From positions 1 through 35,674 of the forward strand of contig JAKQHW010000026.1 in assembly GCA_029557835.1 (NCBI GenBank): DNA of 35,674 nucleotides. The letters are read 5' to 3'. The stretch's first letter is position 1. Each line of letters starts with the position of its first letter. The position numbers and the translations under genes are program-made. Below, in pieces: positions 1 to 9,764 of the stretch. Under the pieces are notes generated by a model. That model worked only from the letters and a program-made list of their open reading frames with translations. It ran no database searches and was not told where the DNA came from. This DNA is from Microcaldota archaeon. Lineage in GTDB: Archaea > Micrarchaeota > Micrarchaeia > Anstonellales > Bilamarchaeaceae.

Positions 1-1
1 A

Positions 2-1087
2 ATACCCACTTATAACGTCAAATCCACCCTGCTCAAATGCATAAACTCCATAAAGGCCTCGGATTATCCGGGCGAAATGGAGATAATAGCGGTGGACGAC
101 GGAAGCACGGACGGCACCCGCGAGCTCCTCAAGGAGATAGACGGCATAACGCCCATCCTCAAGGAAAAGAACGAGGGGAAGGCCGCGTCCATAAACAAGG
201 CGGCCAAAATCGCGAGGGGCGAGGTGCTGGTTTGCGTGGATTCGGACTCCTACCCGGAGCCAAACGCGTTCCGCGAGGGGGTCAACCTCCTCATGCAGTC
301 CCCCGAAGTGGGCGCGGTCACCTGCTTCATACGGGTGGAGAACCCAAACTCCCTCCTCAAGAAAATCCAGGACATCGAATATCTCACCGGGTTCGGCTTC
401 TCCCAGATAACCACGCGCGCCCTCGACGCCATTTTTGTCACCCCCGGCCCGACCACCATCTTCCGCAAGTCCGTGTTCCTGGAGGTGGGGGGATACGACG
501 AGGAGAACATAACCGAGGATTTGGAGATGGCCTGGCGGCTCAGGAAGCACGGGTACAGGATAGACTACACCCCCGAGGCGGTGAGCTACACGGACGTCCC
601 AGGAGACCTCCCCACCCTTTTCAGGCAGAGGATGAGGTGGTACAGGGGCAAGCTCTTCAACCTCCGCAAGCACAAGGACATGATGCTCAACCCCAAATAC
701 GGCTATTTCGGCACCTTCATCTTCCCGTTTTCGTTCACCGCCGAGTTCGCCGGGATAGTCCTCAGCTTCTCGTTCCTCTACCTCATCCTCAACCAGCTGT
801 TCTGGTCCGCAAGGTACGTATGGTCGAACTTCATGCTCGGCGCCCCCCTCCTCGACCTGAGCAGCATGCTGATGGTGGGCGGGGCCGTTGTGCTCATGGG
901 CCTCATCCTGGTGAGCCCCTGGTTCCTCACGGTGTACCTGAGCCATGTCATAGGGGGCAAGAGGTTCACCCTTTCCGACGCCCCTGCCGCCGCCCTGTTC
1001 CTCCTCTTCTACGGCACCATTATATCCTTTTTCTACTGCATAAGCTTCTTCAAGGAAGTAAACCGGAGTGATTACAGATGGAAGTGA
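2..1087 (+). CDS. GT2 family processive-type glycosyltransferase, 5' truncated
   Basis: The reading frame is open from base 2, so the gene starts upstream of the window; the first visible residues (PTYN) belong to the family's N-terminal beta strand. Seen: a nucleotide-binding DDGSTDGT motif, a DSD (DxD) metal/UDP-sugar motif, an ITED segment with the likely catalytic acid, and RQRMRW, which matches the Q/RxxRW motif of processive GT2 enzymes. Hydrophobic stretches after the catalytic domain predict three or more C-terminal membrane helices. By family this is a membrane enzyme moving sugars from an NDP-sugar to a growing glycan or lipid acceptor at the cytoplasmic face. The substrate cannot be told. 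Its last 10 bases overlap the start of the next gene, so the two are probably cotranscribed. Confidence 0.88.
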   Translation: MPTYNVKSTLLKCINSIKASDYPGEMEIIAVDDGSTDGTRELLKEIDGITPILKEKNEGKAASINKAAKIARGEVLVCVDSDSYPEPNAFREGVNLLMQSPEVGAVTCFIRVENPNSLLKKIQDIEYLTGFGFSQITTRALDAIFVTPGPTTIFRKSVFLEVGGYDEENITEDLEMAWRLRKHGYRIDYTPEAVSYTDVPGDLPTLFRQRMRWYRGKLFNLRKHKDMMLNPKYGYFGTFIFPFSFTAEFAGIVLSFSFLYLILNQLFWSARYVWSNFMLGAPLLDLSSMLMVGGAVVLMGLILVSPWFLTVYLSHVIGGKRFTLSDAPAAALFLLFYGTIISFFYCISFFKEVNRSDYRWK

Positions 1088-1728
1088 AGAAAGACGTCAT
1101 AGGCAAGGCGGTGCTGCTCACAGCGCTGCTGTTCGCGGCTTCGATGTACGCGGGCTACCAGATAGAGTCCGGCAAATACGCGGAATCCGAGGCGCGCATC
1201 TCCGAGCTGGAGGCCGGCATAGAGAACTCCCTCCTCTTTTCCATGTTCCTGCGCACCCACAGCGACAGCTCGGTGTGCGGCGTCCTCAAGTCCCAGCTCG
1301 ACGAGACCGCTCAGCACACCTACAACCTTTACGGGGAACTCGAGGAGGCCGGGAGCACCAGCGTCTTCCGCAACTACGGGCAGCTGAGGAAGAAGTATTT
1401 CCTCGCGAACATGCGCTTCTACCTGATGCTGAGGGAATACAAGCAGTCCTGCAACGACACCGAATTGGAGCCGGTCCTGTTCTTCTACTCCGCCTACAAC
1501 GAATGCCCCCAGTGCGTGGCCCAGGGCCGCGTCCTGGACTCCGTGCGCTACGAGTGCCCCGAAGTGCGCGTTTACGCGTTCCCGGCAGATGCGCAGGAGA
1601 TAGAGATGATAAGGACCTTCAAATCCTATTACAGGATAGAGGAAACCCCCTCCATGGTGGTTAGGGACCGGACATACCCTGGCCTGGTGCCCAAGGATGA
1701 GATAAAATCCATCGTCGGCTGCGGCTGA
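1078..1728 (+). CDS. Membrane-anchored thioredoxin-like protein
   Basis: 216 residues. A membrane helix at about residues 9-27 is followed by a helical stretch and a C-terminal thioredoxin-like domain. C143-P-Q-C146 sits after a hydrophobic strand (VLFFYSAY), as in the thioredoxin CxxC, and E-T-P191-S matches the cis-proline loop. Additional cysteines at about 67, 125, 160 and 215 could form disulfides. The ATG lies inside the 3' end of the glycosyltransferase gene, indicating translational coupling. A role in thiol/disulfide exchange outside the membrane is inferred from topology; the low similarity to classic thioredoxins means a non-redox scaffold is possible. The gene ends one base before the convergent nusA stop codon. 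Confidence 0.72.
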   Translation: MEVKKDVIGKAVLLTALLFAASMYAGYQIESGKYAESEARISELEAGIENSLLFSMFLRTHSDSSVCGVLKSQLDETAQHTYNLYGELEEAGSTSVFRNYGQLRKKYFLANMRFYLMLREYKQSCNDTELEPVLFFYSAYNECPQCVAQGRVLDSVRYECPEVRVYAFPADAQEIEMIRTFKSYYRIEETPSMVVRDRTYPGLVPKDEIKSIVGCG

Positions 1729-1729
1729 C

Positions 1730-2158
1730 TCAGAATGTGCGCCTGGTCCTGAGGAAAAGGTCCGCCCCGAATTTCTTCTTGACCATCGCCTTGAGCCCCT
1801 TTATCCTGGAGCCCGCCTTCCCTATCGCTATCCCGCGCTGGACGTCCGGCACGGTAACGAAGAGCGCGACCTGCCCTGGCGCCCTCCTCTCCTCCACATC
1901 AAGTATCTGCACGTTGTTCAGGAAGCCGCGGAGGAAGTCCTCCGCGCTGTCCGCGTCCTTCGCTATCATCACGTTCGGGCCCAGCCTGGCCCTCAGCTTC
2001 CTTATGTTCGCGCCTTCCTTCCCTATCGCCTTCCCCAGCGACATCGGGTCGACCAGGAACACATACCCGCCCTCTATCTTCGCCATGTCAGAGGGTATCA
2101 CCCCGCATAGGGATGCGAAAAGGTTGATTATCCCCAAATCATCCTGGGTTATTTCCAC
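1730..2158 (-). CDS. nusA: Archaeal transcription factor NusA (tandem KH domains)
   Basis: 142 residues, the usual size of archaeal NusA, which consists of two KH domains without the bacterial N-terminal RNA polymerase-binding region. Both KH loops are visible: GKEGANIRKL near residues 45-54 and GKAGSRIKGL near 113-122. It binds RNA and is thought to act in transcription elongation or termination. The start is GTG (2158), four bases after the L30e stop codon. In most archaea rpsL, rpsG and elongation factor genes follow nusA; here the operon ends and convergent genes follow. Confidence 0.95.
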   Translation of the reverse strand: MEITQDDLGIINLFASLCGVIPSDMAKIEGGYVFLVDPMSLGKAIGKEGANIRKLRARLGPNVMIAKDADSAEDFLRGFLNNVQILDVEERRAPGQVALFVTVPDVQRGIAIGKAGSRIKGLKAMVKKKFGADLFLRTRRTF

Positions 2159-2162
2159 TCTC

Positions 2163-2585
2163 TCACTTCTTCTTCGCGAAATCCAGTATGTTGGAGACCC
2201 CTTCCTCCCTCACGGTGAGCAGGAGCACGGGGTGAGGCTTCCCGCATATCGAGCCCAGCTCTATGCTCGTCCCGGGGAACTCGACCACCGGTATCCCGGA
2301 AAGCCTTGCGTATTTCCCCGCATCCTCCCGGACCGCTTTCGGCGCATTGCCCGCCATGACCGCCATCTTGGCCTTCCCTAGCAGGAGGTCGCGCGCGCTC
2401 TCCTTGGAGCCGAAGCAGACCTTGCCGCTCTCCACCGCGAGCCTTATCGCCGCGGAAAGGGGGTTCTCCCTCTCCTTCTGGCTCTTCCTTTTCCGGACCA
2501 CTTCCTTCTTCTGCCTCCTGGCCCTGCTGCCCTTCTGCTTTTCCGGCTTGCCTTCGGTTTCTTCCAGATCAACGTCCTCTTCCAT
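2163..2585 (-). CDS. rpl30e: Ribosomal protein L30e (L7Ae/L30e/S12e family) with basic N-terminal extension
   Basis: 140 residues. The C-terminal ~100 match the L30e fold: a helix ending in GKVCFGSKES, a strand (KMAVMAGNAP), and the loop before GIPVVEFPGTSIELGSICG, typical for the family's RNA-binding face. L30e normally has about 100 residues, so the first ~40, rich in Glu then Lys/Arg, are an extension. It sits between rpoA2 and nusA, the standard archaeal position, and is a 50S subunit protein. An SD-like GGTGAA precedes the ATG by a few bases. Confidence 0.93.
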   Translation of the reverse strand: MEEDVDLEETEGKPEKQKGSRARRQKKEVVRKRKSQKERENPLSAAIRLAVESGKVCFGSKESARDLLLGKAKMAVMAGNAPKAVREDAGKYARLSGIPVVEFPGTSIELGSICGKPHPVLLLTVREEGVSNILDFAKKK

Positions 2586-2596
2586 TTCAATTCACC

Positions 2597-3613
2597 CTAT
2601 TTCTTCGCCTTCATCCTCAGCCTGATCTTGCCAGTGCCTATAGGTATTGTCTGGCCCACGATTATGTTCTCGGTCACCCCCACGAGGTTGTCCTCCTCAG
2701 CGGTGACCGCCGCGTTCACGAGGTGCTTTATCGTCTCCTCGAAAGCCGCCCTCCCGAGCACGCCCGCCTTCTCGCCGCTGAGCCCGTGCCTGCCTATCGA
2801 TTTCACCTTCCCGTCCGCGCACATCGCGTCCGTGAGGAGCATTATGTGCCTGGGGTCCACCGCGAGGTTCTGGAGGTCCATGACCTGCTTCACCTCCATC
2901 TCCAGCGACTTCCTCGCCGCCTCTATTCCGAAAACCTTCAGTATCTCCATCACGTTGTTGGTGTAGATGCGGGAAGCGTCCACCTCCTCGTGCGCCGAGA
3001 CCTCCTTTATGTTGAAGCCGCTGGCCCTCACGAAGTACTCCCCCTCCGCGTCCCTAACCACCACCGCCTTCTTTATTCCCGCAATCCCCTTCACCAGGGT
3101 CTTGCCAAGCTTCCCGGTGAGCTTCCTGAGGGACTTGAGCACAGGCTCGTCCCCCTCCTTCCTGACCTTGACCACGAACGCGCGCTCCTCGCCCTTCTCG
3201 ACCTCGAGCGCCCCCGCCGCCTTCTTCACGGCCTTCTCCACCATCGCGGATGTCACGCGGAGGGCCTTCGCGTCTTCCGGCCTAATCCTCACCACTATGT
3301 TCTTCTTCCACATCTCCTCGCGTACGTCCGCCACCTCAGACAGGTGCACAGACTCTATCTTGTCCGCGAACTCCGCGGCCTTCGCCTCGCTCCTGGAATG
3401 GGCGGATTTCAGGTATATGTTTATCAGGGGCTTCTTAGGCTCCTTCTTGGCGTCCACCAGCTCGATGAGCCGCGGCAGGCCCGTGGGCACATGCTCCGCG
3501 ACGCCCGCGTAGTGGAACGTCCTCATCGTCATCTGCGTGCCCGGCTCGCCCAGGCTCTGCGCGGCGACTATCCCAACAGCCGAATAAGGGTTGATTGTTT
3601 CTTTCTTTGCCAT
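2597..3613 (-). CDS. rpoA2: DNA-directed RNA polymerase subunit A''
   Basis: 338 residues from ATG 3613. An upstream in-frame GTG at 3622 would overlap the rpoA1 stop; the ATG is preferred because GGTGTGAT lies just upstream as a ribosome-binding site. Subunit A'' is the C-terminal part of the bacterial beta' equivalent. Near its N-terminus it carries the trigger-loop signature ([20 protein letters not shown]), and near its C-terminus the TGKIRLRMK tail. It completes the catalytic centre together with A'. The gene follows rpoA1 directly. Confidence 0.97.
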   Translation of the reverse strand: MAKKETINPYSAVGIVAAQSLGEPGTQMTMRTFHYAGVAEHVPTGLPRLIELVDAKKEPKKPLINIYLKSAHSRSEAKAAEFADKIESVHLSEVADVREEMWKKNIVVRIRPEDAKALRVTSAMVEKAVKKAAGALEVEKGEERAFVVKVRKEGDEPVLKSLRKLTGKLGKTLVKGIAGIKKAVVVRDAEGEYFVRASGFNIKEVSAHEEVDASRIYTNNVMEILKVFGIEAARKSLEMEVKQVMDLQNLAVDPRHIMLLTDAMCADGKVKSIGRHGLSGEKAGVLGRAAFEETIKHLVNAAVTAEEDNLVGVTENIIVGQTIPIGTGKIRLRMKAKK

Positions 3614-3618
3614 CAGAA

Positions 3619-6081
3619 TCACACCGTGTCAACGTCATCCTGCTTCGCCATCTCGGCGTATTTGGCGCTCGAGGCGAGCATCGGGTCGTTCGCGTCCCCC
3701 CCATACAGGAACTCTATTATCGCGCCCCTCCCGTTCCTCACCGCAAACTGCTCGTCCACCACCAGGTCCTGCAGCGCGTGTATCAGCCGCCTCTGCATGT
3801 AGCCGCTCCTCGCGGTCCTTATCGCGGTGTTGACCAGCGACTCCCTGCCCCCCATGGAATGGTGGAAGAAATCGTCCGGGCTGAGCCCATGCCTGAAAGA
3901 GGCCATCACGAACCCGCGCTCCCTTCCAGTGAGCGCGCCCCTCTTGTAAAAAGGCAATGTCCTCCCCCTGTATCCCCTCGTGAGCCTCTTGCTCCTCACC
4001 GCCTGCTGCCCCAGCATCGCGGACATCTGGATCGCGTTGAGCAGGCTCCCCCTGGCCCCGATCTTGGCCATGATTATCGAGGAGTTCTCCATCCCGAGGT
4101 CGCTTTCCACCACTTTCCCGACATCCTCCCTGGCCTTGCTTGCGACCATCATTATGTTGCCTTCCAGCGTCTCCTTGAGCGTAAGCCCCGGGGACCTCTC
4201 CAGCTTACCGTTCTTGTACTGCATGATCAGGTTCTCTATCTCCCGGTTCGCCTTCTCGTCTATGTCCCTCACCTTCTTCTCGGCCGGGCCGCTGAGGGAA
4301 TAGTTCTTCATCGACACGCTCAGCCCCCTCCAGGAGAGCGCCTCAAGGCACATGTTGGTGACGTTGTCCAGGAACTCCCTCGCCGCCCCCGGCCCGTGCG
4401 CCACGAATATCTGCTCCAGCAGCTGCTTCTCCAGCGCCCTGCTCTCCACGGCGCCCTTAACCAGCTGCCCGTTCTTCACCACTATCTCCTCGCCAAGCTT
4501 AGACTTCAGCTTCGCGTTAAGCCCCTTCGGCAGGAGCAGGGAGAAAAGCTCCTTCCCGGAGTACATCCCGTTCTTCCCCGGCTTCGGGAGCTCTTTTATC
4601 CCGGCAATCATGAGCAGCCTGGACGCATCCGCCTTGTCGAATTCCGCCCCGTCCTTGGTCATGAAATAGGATGCGGACACATGGTCCTCCTGCGGCTTTA
4701 TTATCGCGTGCCCGTGCCTCGGGGATATGATCTGGTTCTCCACCTTCATGAGGAACCTGGCCTCGGCCTGCGCCTCCTGCGTCTGCAGGACGTGCAGGTT
4801 CATCTCGTCCCCGTCGTAGTCCGCGTTATACGGCGCGGTGACTGTCGGGTTCAGCCTGAAAGTCTTCCCAGGGATGACCTTCACCTCGTGCGCCATCATG
4901 GAAATCCTGTGCAGGGACGGCTGCCTGTTGAAGAGGACTATGTCCCCGTCCTTGAGCTGCCTCTCGACCGCCCAGCCCACCTTCAGCTCCTCGGCCATCG
5001 CCTCCCGCATCTCGTCAACGATCCTTACCTTCTTCCCGTCCGGCCTGAGGATGTAGAGCGCCTTCGGGTATTCTTTGGCCAGTATGTACTTCTTGCATTC
5101 GTCCACGTTCCATTCCGTGACCTCCATCGGCACGGTCAGCTCCTCCGCGACCGCGGGCGGCACGCCCACCTCGTCTATCCTCAGCCTAGGGTCCGGGGAG
5201 ATGACGGTACGGGCGGAGAAGTTGACCCTCTTCCCCAGCAGGTTGTACCTGAACCTCCCTTCTTTCCCCTTCAGCCTCTGCGCGATGGTCTTCAGCGCCC
5301 TCCCGCTCCTGTGCCTCGCGGGCGGTATGTTCGCGGTCTCGTTGTTCATGTAGGTCGTCACGTGGTACTGGAGCAGCTCCCACAGGTCCTCTATGATCAG
5401 CTGCGGCGCACCCGCGTTTATGTTCGCCTCCAGTTTTTGGTTTATCCTTATGATGTCAACGAGCTTGTGCGTGAGGTCGTCCTCGCTCCTCTCCCCGCTT
5501 TCCAGGGTTATCGACGGCCTTATGTTCACCGGGGGCACAAGCAGCACCGACAGCACACCCCATTCCGGCCTCGCGTATTCCGGGTCGTAGCCCAGCTTCC
5601 TCAAATCATCGTTCGGAACCCCGGCCACCCAGTCCCTTATGTCCGTGGGCAGCATCTGCACCCCGTCCCTGAAGAAGGTCGTCGGCTTCAGGTATTTCAC
5701 ATCCGGTATCTTCGTCCCGCAGTTCGGGCATTCGCCCTTCGCCTTCCTGCCGCTCTCCTCGACCACCCGCTTGCATTCCGGGCATGACGCCTTCATTATA
5801 TTATAGATATATTTGGCGAGCTCCACGTGCACGACCGGCCTGACCAGCTCGATGTGGCCGAAATGCCCCGGGCACTCCTTCACGCGCCCCCCGCAGCTCT
5901 TGCACCTCAGCCCCGGGTCCACCACCCCGAGCCTCGAGTCAACGAGCCCCCCGTCTATGGGATACCCGTCGTCGTCGTACGTGTCCGGGATTATCACGCG
6001 CGCGGCGGAAATCTTCCTCACCATGTCCGGCGAGAAAAGAGAAAACTTTATTTTTCCGATAACTTTTTCAACCTCTTCCAT
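3619..6081 (-). CDS. rpoA1: DNA-directed RNA polymerase subunit A'
   Basis: 820 residues, somewhat shorter than the usual ~870-900. Zinc ligands C60, C63, C70, H73 form the N-terminal clamp zinc site, and C100, C103, C118, C121 a second one. The catalytic Mg-binding loop, near residue 416, reads NADYDGDEM, with tyrosine where most archaea have phenylalanine; all three aspartates are kept. The rudder/lid region with [12 protein letters not shown] is present. It forms the active centre with A'' and B'/B''. An SD-like GGTGG lies 8 bases before the ATG, and the rpoB1 stop is 10 bases upstream. Confidence 0.97.
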   Translation of the reverse strand: MEEVEKVIGKIKFSLFSPDMVRKISAARVIIPDTYDDDGYPIDGGLVDSRLGVVDPGLRCKSCGGRVKECPGHFGHIELVRPVVHVELAKYIYNIMKASCPECKRVVEESGRKAKGECPNCGTKIPDVKYLKPTTFFRDGVQMLPTDIRDWVAGVPNDDLRKLGYDPEYARPEWGVLSVLLVPPVNIRPSITLESGERSEDDLTHKLVDIIRINQKLEANINAGAPQLIIEDLWELLQYHVTTYMNNETANIPPARHRSGRALKTIAQRLKGKEGRFRYNLLGKRVNFSARTVISPDPRLRIDEVGVPPAVAEELTVPMEVTEWNVDECKKYILAKEYPKALYILRPDGKKVRIVDEMREAMAEELKVGWAVERQLKDGDIVLFNRQPSLHRISMMAHEVKVIPGKTFRLNPTVTAPYNADYDGDEMNLHVLQTQEAQAEARFLMKVENQIISPRHGHAIIKPQEDHVSASYFMTKDGAEFDKADASRLLMIAGIKELPKPGKNGMYSGKELFSLLLPKGLNAKLKSKLGEEIVVKNGQLVKGAVESRALEKQLLEQIFVAHGPGAAREFLDNVTNMCLEALSWRGLSVSMKNYSLSGPAEKKVRDIDEKANREIENLIMQYKNGKLERSPGLTLKETLEGNIMMVASKAREDVGKVVESDLGMENSSIIMAKIGARGSLLNAIQMSAMLGQQAVRSKRLTRGYRGRTLPFYKRGALTGRERGFVMASFRHGLSPDDFFHHSMGGRESLVNTAIRTARSGYMQRRLIHALQDLVVDEQFAVRNGRGAIIEFLYGGDANDPMLASSAKYAEMAKQDDVDTV

Positions 6082-6091
6082 CGTTCCACCA

Positions 6092-7930
6092 TCAGGCCTT
6101 TTCCTTCAGCAATATCCTAGGGAGTATGAACATAGACCTTATCTCCCCGAGCAGCAGCTTGAACGCATAGCTCATCTCTATGGGCACCACGTCGCTGCTC
6201 CCGCACAGCGAGCACAGGTACTTGTTCTTCACCACGTCGTGGTGCGCAAGCATCCCGCACTCCTGGCACACGTACTGCCTGGTCTTGTCGCTCTCCTCCA
6301 GCAGCCTCTCCCTCACGACCATGCTGGCCCCGTACCCTATCAGGCAGTCCCTTTCCATCTCCCCGAACCTGAGCCCGCCTTCCCTCGCCCTCCCTTCGGT
6401 GGGCTGCAGGGTGAGCAGCTGGACCGGCCCCCTGCTCCTCGCGTGCATCTTGTTGGAGACGAGGTGGTGCAGCCTCTGGTAGTAAATCGGGCCGATGAAC
6501 AGTTTCATCTTTATCCTTTTTCCCGTCACCCCGTCGTATACCCATTCCTCACCGTGCTCGTCAAGCCCCGCCTCTTTCAGGGCCTTCGCATAATCCTCCT
6601 CCGTGTTCCCGGTGAACGCGGTCCCGTCCATTATCCCGCCCTTCATCGATGCCGCCTTCCCGCCCAGCGTCTCGAGCAGGTGCCCCGCGGTCATCCTTGA
6701 GGGGATTGCATGCGGGTTGAGTATCAGGTCAGGCACTATCCCGTCCTTCGTGAACGGCATGTCCTCCTCCGGAAGCATGAGGCCGACCACCCCCTTCTGC
6801 CCGTGCCTCGAGGCGAACTTGTCGCCCACCTCCGGCACCTTCTCGCCCCTCATCCTTATCTTCACGAGCCTGTTCCCGCTCGGCGCCTCGGTGACCATCA
6901 CCGAGTCCACGACCCCCTTCTCCCCGCTCTTCATGGAAAGGGAGCTCTCCCGCTTCTTCTCCTCCACAACCCCGAAAACCGAAATCTCTTCAAGGAACCT
7001 GGGCGGCGAGGTCTTCCCCACCAGCACCACCTTCCCCTCGACCTTGCTCTCCGGATGCACCACCCCGTCGTCGTCCAGGTGCCTGTATGCCTCCTCGCCC
7101 CTGAATCCAACGGTGTCCGGGCCGGGTATCTCTATCTTGTCCTTCTGCCCGCCCGGATACAGCCTCTCCTCGCTGTCGTAGGTCTTGAACATCATCACGC
7201 GCCCGAGCCCGCGGTCTATGGCGCTCCTGTTCACCACAACCCCGTCTCCCATGTTGTATCCTTTGTAGGTGGTGATTGCGACAACGAAGTTCTGGCCCGC
7301 CGCCTTCTTCTTCATGTCCAGCACCTTGTACCCGTCCGTCTGCACGAGCGGCTGCTGGGGGTAATACATTATGTATGCCCTTGTGTCGAACCTCTGGCTG
7401 AAGTTGTTCGCGTACACGCCCAGGGACTGCTTGGTCATCGAGCACGCCATCGTGATCCTCGGCCCGGAGTTGTGCTCCGGGTAAGGCAGCATCGAGGAGG
7501 TTATCCCGAAAATCGCGGATAGCACCGATTCCAGGTGCGTGTGCTCCGGGGTGAGCTCCTCCTCAGTCATCGCTATATATGTGTTCTCCTCCTCCTCGGC
7601 GTCGAGGTATTCTATGACGCCCATCTTTATGAGGTGTTCCCAGGTCAGCTGGCCCGCTTCCACCTTCTTCAGTATCTCCGGGGTGAGCCGGCTCTTCCCG
7701 TTCTCCACGACCACGTACGGCTTCCGCACCCTTCCCGCGTCCGTGTTTATGTGTATCTCGTTCGCCCTCTCGTTATAGTACGTATTCGTCTCATAATTAA
7801 GCTCGTTAACCCTCCTTTTCTCCCTCATCCTCTGCACGAGCCCTGCGCCGTCAGCGTGGAACCCGACCAGGTTCCCGTTAACGTAAATCGCGCACTTTCC
7901 CCTTTTCCTTTTCTTCTTCTCTTCAGCCAT
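6092..7930 (-). CDS. rpoB1: DNA-directed RNA polymerase subunit B'
   Basis: 612 residues: the C-terminal half of the split B subunit. Visible family signatures are GEKVPEVGDKFASRHGQKGVV-type catalytic/NTP-contact residues, NPHAIPSRMT, and GRAREGGLRFGEMERD near the C-terminus. A zinc ribbon at C555, C558, C573, C576 precedes the conserved AFKLLLGE-type end. Split B genes occur in methanogens, haloarchaea, Archaeoglobi and some other archaea, while Crenarchaeota and Thermococci have one fused gene. It is separated by 13 bases from rpoB2 and is in the same transcription unit. Confidence 0.97.
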   Translation of the reverse strand: MAEEKKKRKRGKCAIYVNGNLVGFHADGAGLVQRMREKRRVNELNYETNTYYNERANEIHINTDAGRVRKPYVVVENGKSRLTPEILKKVEAGQLTWEHLIKMGVIEYLDAEEEENTYIAMTEEELTPEHTHLESVLSAIFGITSSMLPYPEHNSGPRITMACSMTKQSLGVYANNFSQRFDTRAYIMYYPQQPLVQTDGYKVLDMKKKAAGQNFVVAITTYKGYNMGDGVVVNRSAIDRGLGRVMMFKTYDSEERLYPGGQKDKIEIPGPDTVGFRGEEAYRHLDDDGVVHPESKVEGKVVLVGKTSPPRFLEEISVFGVVEEKKRESSLSMKSGEKGVVDSVMVTEAPSGNRLVKIRMRGEKVPEVGDKFASRHGQKGVVGLMLPEEDMPFTKDGIVPDLILNPHAIPSRMTAGHLLETLGGKAASMKGGIMDGTAFTGNTEEDYAKALKEAGLDEHGEEWVYDGVTGKRIKMKLFIGPIYYQRLHHLVSNKMHARSRGPVQLLTLQPTEGRAREGGLRFGEMERDCLIGYGASMVVRERLLEESDKTRQYVCQECGMLAHHDVVKNKYLCSLCGSSDVVPIEMSYAFKLLLGEIRSMFILPRILLKEKA

Positions 7931-7943
7931 GAGAGCGACCCCC

Positions 7944-9413
7944 CTACTTCTTCCACTCCTTCTCTATCCCGAACTTGTTCAGCATGTCCATGACCTCGGC
8001 CTCATCCCCGCCCTTGGTCACCTGCGCCAGCATCGAAAGGTTCTTCACAAGCGAGCAGCTCGGCCCCTCCGGAGTCTCGCTCGGGCACAGCTTGCCCCAA
8101 TGCGTCCCGTGCAGGTCCCTCGCCTTGAAGTGCGGGTGCTTCTTGCTCAGGGGCGATATCACCCTCCTCGCATGTGAGAGCGTCGCGAGGTTGCTTGTCC
8201 TGTCCAGCAGCTGCGAAACCCCGGTCTGCCCCGCAATCCAGTTGCCAGTCGCCATCGCATACTTTATCCTGTCCACGAGCGTGTCCTGCCTCACGAGGGT
8301 GTGCACCTGCAGCTTCCTCCCCCTCGCGTCCGCCCTGCTGGCCTGGTATACTATATCCTTCACCAGGAACTGGAACGCATACCTGAACAGCTCCTCCATC
8401 AGGCTGCCGACCAGCTTCACCCTCTTGTTCGCATAATGGTCCTTGTCGTCCGGCTTCATCCTCTTGTGCGCTACGCGCACCGCCTTTTCCGCCATCTTTA
8501 TGAGGTAATACGCCTTCATCCTCCTGTCCGCCTTCTCCACCCCGAGGTGGGGCAGCAGGTAAGTGTCCAGCAGGTTGTCCAGCCTGTTGAGCCTGAACTC
8601 CTCCGGCTGGCCCGGGGATATCTTCTTGCTCAGCGTCTGGACCGCCTCGTCCCTGCTCTTGCTCTCCTCCAGCTCCAGGCTGAGCAGGACGTCGTTCCTC
8701 ACTATCGGCTCTCCGGAGAAGCTCGCCTTTATGTCCTCGTCCTTGTCAAGACCGAGCACCCTGAGCACCTGCATCAGGGAAAGGTCGGTCGGCGTCGCAG
8801 GGAACTCGCACTTCAGCATGCCTTCCGCGCTCCTGCTCACCACGCACCTCGCCCTGAACCCGTGCCTGGTGGAGAACACCTTCGCGACGACCCCCCCGGT
8901 CTCGACCGTGGTCATGACCTTGTTCGGCACCAGGTCCTCTATGCCCACCAGCACCCTCTCGCTTCCGTTGACTATGAAATATCCCCCCGGGTCGTCCGGG
9001 TCTTCCCCGTTCTCAATCAATTCATCCTTGGTCTTGCTGCCCAGGTAGCATAGCCCGCTCTTCACCATCACCGGTATCTCCCCGATGTAGACATCCGAAT
9101 ATGTGGGCCTCTCTATCCCGTTGAAAAGCGGGACGATGTCAAGGAACATCGGCGCGGCATAAGTGATGTTCCTCAGCCTCGCTTCCGAGGGAAGTATGGG
9201 CCTGTACCCGCCCTTTACTTCATAGAACCTGGGCGGCTCGACCCTTATCTTGCCCAGCCTGAGCGAGAACCCCTCCACATGGGTGTCTATCTTCCCCACG
9301 CGGTCCACAATGCTCTGCATCCCCGTGTCTACGAAGCGGTTGTAAGAATCAAGCTGCTGCTTCACGAGGCTGTTTGTCCTGAAATAGCAATCCATCAAGG
9401 CGTCTACCATCAT
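7944..9413 (-). CDS. rpoB2: DNA-directed RNA polymerase subunit B''
   Basis: 489 residues: the N-terminal half of the B subunit (protrusion, lobe and fork regions). Family signatures seen include GSERVLVGIEDLVPNK in the protrusion, and CPSETPEGPSCSLVKNL near the C-terminus, matching the fork (usually EGPNCGLVKNL). Two consecutive ATG codons (9413 and 9410) follow GGTGGG; the second has the better spacing, so the true start may be three bases in. It lies 16 bases after rpoH and is followed by rpoB1. Confidence 0.97.
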   Translation of the reverse strand: MMVDALMDCYFRTNSLVKQQLDSYNRFVDTGMQSIVDRVGKIDTHVEGFSLRLGKIRVEPPRFYEVKGGYRPILPSEARLRNITYAAPMFLDIVPLFNGIERPTYSDVYIGEIPVMVKSGLCYLGSKTKDELIENGEDPDDPGGYFIVNGSERVLVGIEDLVPNKVMTTVETGGVVAKVFSTRHGFRARCVVSRSAEGMLKCEFPATPTDLSLMQVLRVLGLDKDEDIKASFSGEPIVRNDVLLSLELEESKSRDEAVQTLSKKISPGQPEEFRLNRLDNLLDTYLLPHLGVEKADRRMKAYYLIKMAEKAVRVAHKRMKPDDKDHYANKRVKLVGSLMEELFRYAFQFLVKDIVYQASRADARGRKLQVHTLVRQDTLVDRIKYAMATGNWIAGQTGVSQLLDRTSNLATLSHARRVISPLSKKHPHFKARDLHGTHWGKLCPSETPEGPSCSLVKNLSMLAQVTKGGDEAEVMDMLNKFGIEKEWKK

Positions 9414-9429
9414 CCCACCAGGCTAAAGC

Positions 9430-9696
9430 TCAAACGACCAACCGGTAATAATCGTATTCCCCGGTCTCATCCCTTCTCCTTATCTTCACGACGTCCCCGG
9501 CCTTCGCCCCTATGGCAACGGCTGCAGGGTCGTTGTAGTTCATCCTGGGAAGCATGCTCAGGTCAATTCCGAATTTTTCAAAAAGTTGCTGCTTCCCTTC
9601 CTCCCTCATCACTTCCATCTTGGGGACAAGATGGTGCTTTAATACGTCGATGTTCTCCGTTTCCTTGCTCAATGTCACACCCGGGCGGCTAGGCAT
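9430..9696 (-). CDS. rpoH: DNA-directed RNA polymerase subunit H
   Basis: 88 residues from ATG 9696. RpoH is usually ~75-85 residues. The HHLVPKMEVM strand, IDLSMLPRMNYNDPAA and IGAKAGDVVKIRR match the family (equivalent to the C-terminal domain of eukaryotic RPB5). The frame extends upstream to an ATG at 9750, but the TATA box at 9766-9777 predicts a transcript start near 9747, which disfavours that codon. An in-frame GTG at 9678 is another option. It is the first gene of the polymerase operon. Confidence 0.93.
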   Translation of the reverse strand: MPSRPGVTLSKETENIDVLKHHLVPKMEVMREEGKQQLFEKFGIDLSMLPRMNYNDPAAVAIGAKAGDVVKIRRRDETGEYDYYRLVV

Positions 9697-9764
9697 TATC
9701 CAGCAACCCCGCTGGGAATCGCTGAATAAAGATGAGGCTAGCAGTGGCATCTAATCTTAAAGGG

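Noticed and set aside
3595-5787. 730-codon open frame on the plus strand
   Set aside because: It is antisense to rpoA1, Arg/Leu/Pro/His-rich with no family motif, a result of high-GC codon use in the real gene.
9697-9750. N-terminal extension of RpoH from ATG 9750
   Set aside because: It sits at or before the predicted transcript start and lacks similarity to the family.
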